64,000 nt of DNA from assembly GCF_001625305.1 (NCBI RefSeq), contig NW_017802602.1:2254095-2318094 (forward strand). Reading direction: 5' to 3'. The notes under the pieces are model-generated. The model had not been told where the DNA came from, did no database searches, and worked only from the letters and a program-made list of their open reading frames with translations. Below, one piece after another: positions 10,702 to 22,700 of this stretch (its first letter is position 1; each line of letters begins with the position of its first letter). Both the position numbers and the translations under genes were made by a program. Source of the DNA: Branchiostoma belcheri (lineage: Eukaryota > Chordata > Leptocardii > Amphioxiformes > Branchiostomatidae).

Positions 10702-13700
10702 ATTAGTTACTGTTTCTTATCCATCCATTGCCTCCTATACAGACGCCATCGCGACCCTGTCTGTTACAAGCCAGCCTTACAACGTGAATGAAGACGCTAC
10801 CGACGGGGACGTTGTTATTCCACAAGCTGACATAGCGACCACCGGAGTCAGCGGTACTCTGACGTTCTCCTTCGACCCATTTCTTCCGGCGTCTCAACCC
10901 TTCCAAATTCTTGACGTGGCAACAGGCCAGGTACGACTTTTCCCTCCAAGCTTACTTAGTAGGTAGAACCCAGTTTCATCCGTCTCATGATCGCAAACTG
11001 GGGGTACGTTTTTGGGGGTGGGTCAGGTGTGCATGTGTAGTACAAACTGTTGCTGTCTTGCTAGTGAGAGGCCTCTCTAATACTTAGATTCTTGCCGACA
11101 ACTTGTGGTGCTTAGGTATCTTTCAGCCTGCTTGAAATCCTTTAGCTAAAATCCCTCCCGCACCTTTTAGTCTATAGTGCTGTGCCCATCTCCGTTTCTA
11201 AAGGTCACATAGTCGTAAAAGCGCAGTGGTGTGTGTCTAACTACCATGTTTCTGCTTCCAGGTGACGCTTGACCTGTCCACCCTGACGAAGTTGGACCAT
11301 GAGCAGGTGGACCAGTACGACATAACCCTCCGAGCAGATGACACCGACGGCAGCTTTACGACAGTCGACGTCACGATTCTGATCGCCGACGTCAACGAGG
11401 TGACGGACTGTTTATTTTCATTACCTTGAAGTTCGCAGATGGAAAGCATGCTGTTTTTTTCTCTGTTCCTTCTTCGGTTCCAAACATACATATGGCCATT
11501 GACCTAGACCAGACGTCTGTCACCATGGTAACCGGCTGTAGTATGAAAAAAAAGCTTTCATCAAGGATTAAAGATACATGTATTGTACCGCTTGCTCCAC
11601 CAACATGTTCCAGCACCGCGTATACTACTGTGCACTAAATTCTAAAGTTGAAGTATTTGTATAATGTTAATTCTATGTTAAAACATATTTGTGTCTACAT
11701 GTATTGATAGGATGGACTGTTACAATGTTACAATGGAAACATGTGTATGTCGTTTTGTAGGTGCCGCAATGGCTGTCCCTGCCCCGAACCGTGCGGATCG
11801 AGGAGACGCTAACTCCCAGTACTGTCATCTTTACCCTGCTGAATGCAGCGACCGACGAAGATGACGGGCAGTCGCTGTCTTACGCGATAAGTGAGTTCTA
11901 GCCAGAAGACTTCATGCATTTTACTGTGGACAAAAACACTTTATAAGGACACAGAATAAGACAACCAAAGTGCACTGAATGCTTCAAATATTGATATGAA
12001 AATTAACGGATTGATCCCAAGGTTTGGGATTGATAACCTCGGGGTTGTAACGAAGGCGATCATAATTTTTTATCGGAGTTTTTTTTTCTGCAGCTCAATG
12101 AAATAAAACATTTGCATGTAACTCTTCTGCAGATCCTGCCAGTACCGTGTTCGCCATTTCCGGAACGAACGTCGAGACCATTGCCGCGCTGGATTACGAA
12201 ACTACAACATCGTACGAGCTGACCATCGAGTAAGTCCCATTCCACATATCAATCACTTTTTACAGGCTCTCAAAGTATATTGAATAGTCATTTGGCTTGC
12301 TATTATGAGGTTTGACTTCTTGTTTGAAGGCAGTTGATAATATTGCAATGCTGATGATTGTTGATTTGGGGTCGTGTGGCGTGGCGGTAGAGTGCTCGAC
12401 TCGGAACCAAGAGGTCCAGGGTTCGAGTCCTGACATGCCAGAGATCTTGTGCCCTTGGGAAAGGCACTTTTCACGACTTTCCTCACTTAACTCAAGGGAG
12501 AATGAGTGTTTTCCTGTCCTGTATTTGTACTCCGTGTTGGTGGTGGCATAAAGTAAGTTGATATAACTTGAGTGTGTCGTCGCCACGTTTGGTCATGAAA
12601 TGTTGGAAAAAAAAATAAAAACTGTTGATTTTGTTTCCAGGGTTTCCGATGACGGAGCCACACCTCTGACTGCCACGTCTACACTGACGGTGTCAATTGT
12701 GGACGTCAATGACCAATCTCCAACTTTTGGCGCTGCAACCTGTACGGGCTCCGTTTCCGATGATGTCAGTGTAGGGACAGCGATCTCACTTCCAGGCTGC
12801 ACGCTGGCAGCAACTGATGGAGATAGTGGGGACACCATAACATATGCTCTAACAGGTGAGACATTTTTAATAACTTCTTCAATGCTAAAGGTGGCCATGG
12901 TTTACTATTGTCTAAAGCAAACATTACAACGTTCATGCACCATAGAATGAATATGATACATTCTGAGTAGCTGATCGTTTATTTTTGTCAATATGCTATC
13001 AAAGGAAAACATTGTTTTTGCTCCGTTTACTCTTCTTCCGTTCCAAACACCAAAGGTCAATGACCAGAACCAGATGTCTGTCACCATGGTAACTGGCGCT
13101 GGGTTACATCATGTTGCAATGTTATAGCAGGATGGATTTAATCTCCTGTCACCATTTATATGAATGTGTTTGAGTAATAATTAACAGAGCAGACCATATG
13201 CGAAGGTAAACATTATGCATTTGCTTTGTCAATGTTACCTTTCTAGTTTACAACTGTGTTTCTTGACCTGTTGGTGCAGGAGCAGACAGCAGCTACTACG
13301 CCATAGACGCCTCCAACCCAACCAGCATAAACGTGGCCCAGTCTCTGTCCGGGCAGGCCGGTACTCACACCATCACCGTCTCAGCTACAGACGCTGCAGG
13401 GAATACTGGAACCCTGACCGTGACCGTCATCGTAGCTGACGGCTCCAACGACAACGCGCCAATCTGCAACCCGAGCGTCTACTTCGTCTCGGTACAAGAG
13501 AACTCTGCAACAGGTAAAAAAAAACTTTCTTAGGGTCTTCTACAACTACTTCTTCTTCTCTCGACGTGAACAAGGATGCAGTAACTTGAAAAAAAAAACA
13601 TAATTCTTCACTTCTGTCGATGATGTCAAACCACACCCCCTTTGACTATACCTACAAATAAACCACTGGCTAAATCAACATATTGGGTTCACGTAGCGTT

Positions 13701-16700
13701 TACTCAACTGGTTTTAAGGTCTAAACATTATTTCGGGTATAGTGGGATTATTTTCCTAATGTCTGAATTTTTTGCTGTTCCTTTGTTCTTTTGTGTTCAA
13801 ATATTGAGACCTTCACACAGAAAACTTTTTATTGGCTTCGTCAGAAGGCTATGAAATCGCTTTGGGTATGGATCAGTGTTTATGATTTTTGGCAGGCAGA
13901 TTACCATTGAGGAGACCAAGGTCAAGTTCGAAAATCGGCACTTTAGTGGACTTGTTGTGTTTGTCAATTTGTCTAATTAAGCCCTCTCTATCCATAATTT
14001 CGTCCAGGAACGTCCGTGGCGACACTAGCGTGCACGGACGCCGACACTTTGGACACCTTGGTGTACACCATCATCAGTGGCGTCGACGGCACCACACCTG
14101 AGTTTGAGATGGACGCAACTACCGCAGAGATGATGCAGACAGCCGTCGCCCTGGACTACGACACTCTCTCCTCCATCAACTACCAGTATGATGTTAAGGT
14201 GGAGGTGACTGATGGAGCCAACACGGTCACAGCTACGGTTATCGTACAGGTCAGTGAAACGTTCACACACTTGCAAAGAAAAACGTCCTTTGTACTTGTT
14301 GGTTTTAGTCAGGCAGATATTTTTCTTTAGGACAACAATCAGGTCCCTAGTCTTGAAGTCGACGACTATTCTAGATGTGGCTTCAGACTTAAGACAATGG
14401 AGCGACAACTTTTGCAGGCAGCTATCAAGCATGCAAACTCAAAAGGACCTCTCATTCTTCTTCATATGTTTTCCCATATCCTGTCAATGTGACCGACTCT
14501 TTCAAAGCCTTCTAGAATCTTAACCATCAGCACGCTGACGTAGCCTTTTGGCTATCAATTCCACATTGGTTGCCAGATATGGTAACAGGAAGAAGGTGAA
14601 GAAGCTGAATTCTGAACAAAAATTTTCAGATGACTAGAGCACATTTTCTACCCCAACAGATTACTGGTATCAATGACAACACACCGAACCTTGCTATTGC
14701 ATCTCCGGTCGGCACGATTTCTGAGGACGCAGCTATCGGGACGACTATCCTCGCTGCATCGGACTTCACCGCCACTGACAACGATGCAGGGACAGACGGG
14801 GACCTGACGTTTTCTCTGTCGGTTGACAGTAAGTGTATAACGTCACAAGCCTATTATTATATCTCCAAGCATGTCTTTTGGTAGCTTCAAATATAGTCTC
14901 AATTTGACCCGACAGTTGCCATTGGGCGGCGAGGTGGTAACAGTCTAGCAAATGGATACTGCTTGGCCAAGTTGATACTGTATTTGCAGCCACCGAAATG
15001 TCTGCTTGGAGATTAACAAGCCTGTACTATGTAGCATTTAGAATCAAACAGCTTCAAAATCTTCCATGCAAGAAAAGGAACAATTCCTACAATAACGGAT
15101 TTTCCCTTACAGACGACGGTGCAAGCAAATTTGACATCGTGGCCTCCACGGGTGTCGTCGTGCTGATCGACTCGCTTGATGCAGAGACATACGCCACGTA
15201 CTCCCTCACCATCACGGTAAGGAAGCTGTCTGCACTTGCATGATATTTGTTCTGTCAGATAGAGCCTCACTGAATGTCGTACAGCAATGACGTGGCATGG
15301 CGTAGTTAAAACGGGCGTCTATGATCGTCTATGACTTGGGGTAACAGTATGTGTTGTTTTTTACGATGCAAAAATACAGTTAATACAGTGTTAAAAGCAA
15401 TGCTTTGAAATACGGTAGGTACAAAAATATGTGGTGCGCCACACCTGGAGCATTTTGCTGTGTTCCACTTGTATCACGGGCTCCTTTCTTTCCAGGTGAC
15501 GGATGGTGGGACCAACCCATCAGCGTTATCAGCCAGCGCCTCTCAAACCCTCTTAGTCGCCAACGTGAACGACGTCGCCCCATCCTTCGCGCAGACCCTC
15601 TACGAGGACGCCATCTTGGAAACCGCCGCCGCCAACACAATTGTCCGAACCCTGGCAGCTACGGAAGGGGGGGAGGGCGACACGCTCACATATTCCATCG
15701 TCAGCGGGAACACAAACAGCAAGTTCGCCATCGCCGGTACCAACAACGACGAGATTCAGCTGGCCGCGACCTTTGACCTGACCCTTGACCCGCTGACCTA
15801 CCTGCTGGGGGTACAGGTCACGGACGGGGGGTCACCTGAGCTGACCGGCACGACCACGGTCAGGGTGGACGTCACTCTGGTCAACTCCGACACGCCGGCA
15901 TTTGCTTTGGTTATCATCCCAAGTATTGTAAGTACCACATGTATACACCCTAATTTCTGAAATGTTTCAAATCTACATAGAGTACATGACCAAATAGATA
16001 TCGGCAATCATTGTTATAACTTTGCCATTACTATGAATGAAAGACTTAACTGGAGAAATAACGAATAATTTATAGTTTTGACAATGCTTTGGTGGGATGA
16101 TCTTGCACTTTCCAATTCGTCATTACTGCAATTATTAGGATTATCATAGTTTATGCTGGCGACGTGCTCATGGCTTTATAATTAACTTCAATCTCCAAGT
16201 TCATTAAGGAACTGAATGTGACCTATACTGCACCTTCGGTGTTGTGTGTTTCCCACAGGTGGCTGAGAACACTGCGGCCGGAACTGTCATCGACACACAG
16301 ACAGCTACTGACAACGACTACGGCTCCTTCGGGACTCTCACGTACTCTTACACTGGTAAGAATACCTGTCATTTGCTCGAGTTTTGATCGGCGGTTACCA
16401 CTCGTGAAACTTCTTTCTGACATATCGCTAACATGCCCGGCCCTTTGCATTTGATAGGCTCAGGATGTGCACAACATATGATCATGACACAACTTCGTGG
16501 GAATGCCCCAATCGATATTTGAATTATCAAAAGCAGAAAGGACAGTAAAAACAGAAAGTGATATACTAGTATATAAATTATATAAATATATATATATATA
16601 TGTATTTAACAGTGAGTCTTCATCGCAGCCAGCTTCAAATTACGTTGTCTTTCCCAGTGTGGGTCTATATCGTCCCCCGTCCCGGCTGATATTGACCTAA

Positions 16701-19700
16701 CCATGCCTTTCCCAGTGTCGCCTACCTCGGACCTGTTTGTGTACGACGGTACCACCGGGCAGCTGACCCTGGCCAGGCCGCCAGACTTCGAGTCGGATGA
16801 CAGCCAGTACAACATCATCGTCACGGCTACGGACGGTGGAGGGCTGGTGTCCACGGCAACGCTCACCGTGTTCATCACTGGCGAGAACGACAACACGCCG
16901 TATTTTGACAAAGGTGAGTTATATCACAAACAGACATCATACTGACAAGCTTTTATTCCTTCTTACTGTAGTTAATCGAAATCCTTTGATCTACATCGAG
17001 TCGATTATATATTTTCACTGCTGTGAAGGTGACCTGTCAAACTGACTGCTCGCTTGTTGATTTTGAAGCTTTGTTACATGTTTACTGGAGCAGCTAGCAG
17101 TATGGGTGAAAGCACTCAGTCGTTGGCATTGGCATGATTCTTCTATGACTAGTCCAGGGTGCTTTGTCACACTGAAACAGTGAACAAATCTTGTCTTCAA
17201 CTAATACTCGATGCTTATTCTATGTACAACCTCCGTCAGTCAATATTGGCCACGGTAAAATCTGAATTTACACAGCATCAGTCGTACAGCATTTTCTATG
17301 GCTAAACAGTCTTAGCAGAGAATAACAGTCACTGTCACATAGGGCACGAGTCAGGTCTGTTTGTAGAGTAATCTTATGATGCATATTCACGATCCGTGTA
17401 TCTCGTCACCAGGTCAGTACATCGCCCAGATCTTCGAGAGCGACACGGTCGGCACGGAGATCGCCACGCTGGCGGCAGCCGACGCCGACCTGCCGGGAGA
17501 CAACCTCACCACCACCATCTTCACGGGAAACAGCGCCGGCAAGTTCCAGCTCAAGACGGGGACAGACACCACGGCTAGTCCCGTGGTGGAGCTGGCAACG
17601 ACCATAGACCTCAGCACGGACCCGTCCTCTTACACTCTGGTGCTGCAGTAAGTGTCTTTGTTTCTTTGGATTTATCATTGAGTACTCGTATCTGCTGGTA
17701 TAACCACCCTTATACGTAACACACCACCTACTGTATCTGTGTAGCCGGTATAACTACATTTCAGCGTAACGCTCCAGCATCTGTATCTGATTTTCTGTAT
17801 AACCGACCATCGACCTCAGCACGGACCCGTCGTCTTACACGCAGGTGCTGCAGTAAGTGTCTTTGTTTCACCTCTCTGGTAACGCTTATCTCTGTAGTGG
17901 TGCCGCAGTAAGTCTGTTGCCTCCGTGAATGAGCGATTCACTCACTCACTCACTATCCTGGTTTAGATTATACTGCTGCCGGTTTCCCTGCCCCAGGGGT
18001 GGGCAGCAGTCGGCTGTTCTGGACACCATATTGTATCCAGAACCGTGCCTGTCTTGTTCTATGCCTGAATGGGGAAGGGTTGGTGTTGGGGTAGGGGTCT
18101 GGCACTGTTCTGGATAGTCTCCACGTATCCAAGAACGTAGATTTGCCAGGTATGGTTCTGGATACGCGTGGACAGAAAGTTATGGGAAATGTTGTAACCG
18201 TGCAGATTGACAAGAAGGTAAGGTTCGGGGCCAAATTGTCTCCTCGCCGGCAGTGAGGAACAAAGTGGTACAAAAGTTTCCTCATCATTTCCTGTCATGT
18301 ATCTTCTTCTATACCACACTGGCCATAAGAAGCGCAGAGCTGACAAAACTATGGCTCTAGGTCGACTGTTGCACTCATGTGATTTTTTTTCCTGAACTTC
18401 CAGGGTAAAAGACGGCGGTACACCCGAACTGACCGGATCGGCCACAATCAACGTCATCGTGACGGACACCAACACAGCACCCACTATATCTGATGCCACC
18501 TTTTCGGTAAGCACTCACTGACAGGTTTATCCTGTATGTTGATTATGCATCATTGGACAGGATTGAAGCTAAGTAAGCGTCACTTCTGGAGGAAATATCT
18601 CCGATGACGTCGTTAATTAAGGTTGCTTGTTTTGTCCGTTATGGTACAAGAATTAACGAAAGACATTTTAGAAGAAAAAAAAGCAACAGACATCTTGGCA
18701 CGACACGCCTAGACTATATATAGTAACTGCATGTTTTTGCACCTTTTTAAACACAGATAAACGAAGACGCCGGGATTGGAGACACGGTCGGTACCGTGCA
18801 GGCAACCGACCCCGACAGTGGGACCGACGGACAGCTCACTTACACAACATCAGGTTCGTCTGTCTGACTTATCTATATCTACAATGAAAATTTGCTTCTA
18901 GGAAAATTATGGTGTGAAAAATATGCAAAACGAATACAAATCGAAAACGCATACCAATTTGTAGACCCAGTATATTTGACCATATCAACCTCGCAAAGAG
19001 TGCAAGTGGAATAGAGGAAAACGGTCTTACTAGGCAACACTTTTACGGGTAAAAATAAATAATTTCAACTGTTTGAATAATGAATCTTTAACGTTTTGCT
19101 TGTTTGTGTTCCAGTGTCCCCTTCGGCCGGTGATAGCCTGTTCGTGTACGACACGTCATCTGGCGGTATTGAAGTGATTGGCGCGTTGGACTTCGAGACT
19201 CAGAATCAGTACATCATGACTATTATTGTACAGGATGGGGCATCGGCTTCGGCAACAGCGTCGGTATGAAAAGAGAATTTGTACATGAGTTCGTCACCCA
19301 ATCATGCACAATGCCAAAACTTCCTAGGGGACGTTTGACAGCAAGGGCCAGTGGAATAATGTTTCGACCTGTTTGGATCTATCCTTTCAAATTCATTTAA
19401 CTCGTATCCTTAATTGAATAATGGAGGAAGGAGTCTTATGAGTATCATTTAGGTAGATTTCTAGTTACAGAAAGAAAATTAGTGTAACCGTTATAGGATC
19501 GTAATGCGCAGTGTTTTTTTCTGTTTTCAGGTAACCATTAATGTTTTGGATGTGAACGATGTCGCCCCGTCGTTTGACCAGAACCTTTACCAGGTAGGCA
19601 CAGTTCACTTTTAGAAAAATCTTGTATGTTAGAAAAATCTTTACTAGAAAATTTTACTCAGGCAACTCGATAGAAAGCTGTCAGATGTTTCAAGCAGCAC

Positions 19701-22700
19701 CTATTACTTTATTTGCCTCTGATATCCTGCTTTCTTTGGCAATTGTTAGCAGTTCCATACCAGTGTATTTGTCAGTAAAGGCATTGCCTAGTCTATCTAT
19801 TAGCACTCTAAACTCGACGTTGCTGTTCCAGGTTTCAATAAACGAAGACGAGCCTACAGGAACGAACGTCCAGACCTTCGTCATGACGGATCCAGAGGGG
19901 ACGGGCGCCATAACCTTCGACTTCGTCAAGGGAAACGAGGCGGGAAAATTCGTCCTCAACAGCAACTCCGTGCAAATCGACTCAGTCATCAACCTGGACT
20001 CTCCGGACCTACACGACGTCCACTACACCCTGGTGGTAAAGGCTATGGATGGGGGGACGCCGGAGCTGACCAGTACGGCCACAGTGGAGGTGGAGATACT
20101 ACCGGTCAACGAGAACCCGGACTTCAGTGCGCTGACCACTCCCTTCATCAGCTCGGTAATGTTGGAGTTTTTACCGCTAAGACTAATCTCCAAGCAGATC
20201 CTAAGGTGGTAAAATTAAGTATCAAATTGGCCAGGCAGTATCCATTGGATGGCGAAAAGGACCCTCTCTGGCCAATGGATACTACCTGGCCAATTTGATA
20301 CTGTCTTTTGCCACCTTCGGATCTGCTTGGAGATTACGCTACGACCACTATATTTTCAATGTGTCGCTGCAGGTTAGAAAGTAAATTCAGTTTGAAGAAA
20401 AAAATGTTCATACATGACGATTTGCGGGCCATGGAGGCAACGTTGCACATACCCAAATTAAATCATAAACGATATCTGAACAGCTTTAAAAAACGTCTGT
20501 TTTAGGAAATAGCGTGACTAGCGTTTGCAATGATGCATGCATTTGTAGGCGGGTCCGTTGGTTTCTGTCATGTCTATCTAGTGCATAAGGCACCGTTTAA
20601 AGCAATATAGGGCACTGTTTCTGTAACAATGAAACTCGGGCACGTTAAAACCCCTCTTCGTAGAAGAACTTTACGAGTTGCATTACATTGAAATTGTTAT
20701 TTGACTCTAACGTTGATGGTATCTATTCTCCACAGGTTCCAGAGAGTTCCGCGATCGGCACAAACATCGCCACGCTGACTGCAGTAGACAACGACTACGG
20801 GAGCCAGGGAGAGCTTACCTATTCCTTGGGCTGTAAGTACGCTATATAAACCATTGTATGGCTGCAGTCATGTTACATCTATGCTCTAAGCCATTGTGGT
20901 CTACGTTTCAAAATTGTGCCATATATGTCAACTTGATCAAAGTATTCTGTTAATCATAAATTATTGGTTAATAATGGACCAGATGCAATAAGTTAAGGTT
21001 GACACTAACGGTGACTGTAGTCGGTATTTAAGTATTTAAGCGTCTTCAAATTCGCATAACTACACTCATGCAATGGTGCAGAGACATATGTCACGTATAC
21101 ATAATCGTGAGAATAGAATTTTCTATGATGATTGAATGAGGAAAGAAATATCAGAGTCGGTCTTCTTTTCAGACGTCACTACGCCAACTTCTGAAGTCCT
21201 GACGCTGGATCCTGACACGGCGGTCTTGAAGGTGGCCACTGCTCTGGACTACGAAACACAGGACAAAACCTACACGGTGAATTATTTCCCTCTCTTATCA
21301 AATTGTACAGCTTAGATTTACTGTTTAGATAACGGTTTATGTTTCTGGAAAATGTCTTTCTGTCTGAAAAAGGACGTGGCGGTGCGGGGTTACTGTAGAA
21401 ACCTGCAAAATGACCGCATGTGACCCCAAATGGAACACGCGCTCGGTTCGAATGACTAGAACCCCAGATCGAACATGGTTCGAGTTCTAAAACGCAGTGT
21501 TGCTTGCTTTGCTACATTTTGTCGTGCACTAGTAAGGATAGATTGAGATGGGATCTATAAAAACATCAGCTTGACTACGTTTTGTCCTATCTTCATTCCT
21601 TTGTACCAGGAGTTTAACAGGCACCGCAATCATTGTGAGTTTGTCTGATGAAGATGTTGGAATGTTTTAGTTGACGGTGACGGCCACAGATGGAGGTGGA
21701 GGGACCGCTACGTTCACGGCCACAGTCAGCATCACGGACGTGAACGACAACACTCCGGTCTTCAGTCCTGCAACTTACACGACCAGCGTTAATGAGGACA
21801 CCGCCGCGGTTAGTCTAACGTTTCTCCAATACATGATTTTCTCAACGTTTCGCCAAGTGTTGTGCCATTTGTCACATGAACGGTACCCTAGAGCAACTAT
21901 AACATAAGTTGCAGCACGTCTACACACGCACAGTATCTGTATGACTGTATCTGCATAGCCGGTATAACCGCCCTTTGCTAAACACACCAGCTTCTGTGTC
22001 TATACAGCAGAACAACTGACCAGTTATTACTGCTATATAGACACAGAAGCTGTTTTGTAGGTACATAGTGCAGCGGTAGCTGGTTATGTTTCACTGACTG
22101 TCACAGCTGACCTTTCTAGCATGCAAGGAATGCTCAAAAACGTCCCGTCGTCTAGCTTGAATGTGGCAGTTCTGACATGTTGCATTATTTCGCAGGTGGG
22201 TGATAGCGTCATCACCGTGGCGGCAACCGACGCAGACGACGGCGCCTTCGGAACCCTGGAGTACGTCATTTCTGCCGGAAACGGCGATGGCATCTTCACA
22301 ATCAGTTCTACCACCGGCCTCATCACTATCCAGTCGACCACCTCGCTAGACTATGAGACCACCACGCAGTACGCTCTAACCGTCCTAGGTAAGGGGTAAA
22401 GTGACTCTTTTTACACAGCCAAGTCTTTTATTCACAGCCGACGTTTCGGTGACCGTCTGTCACCTTCCAGGGCACTAATCCACCACAGTTTTGTACAACT
22501 CCCGTACGTTTGGGACCGCCTTGTAGATACAGTTCCCTGTAATCACGCATATGTGTAGATATGTAAACATTGTACTATTTTTACACAACCAAGTCTTTTA
22601 TTCAGCCGACATTTCGGTGACCGTCTGTCACCTTCCTCAGGGCAATTCTGACTGGTTCACATTGCACTGCAGCACAGGTGTCTCTGCTATATATAGATGT

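Noticed and set aside
12368..12445. tRNA gene (A box and B box present)
   Set aside because: The same unit recurs with a common non-tRNA body and A-rich tail, and with target duplications in copies 2 and 3, so it is a tRNA-derived SINE.
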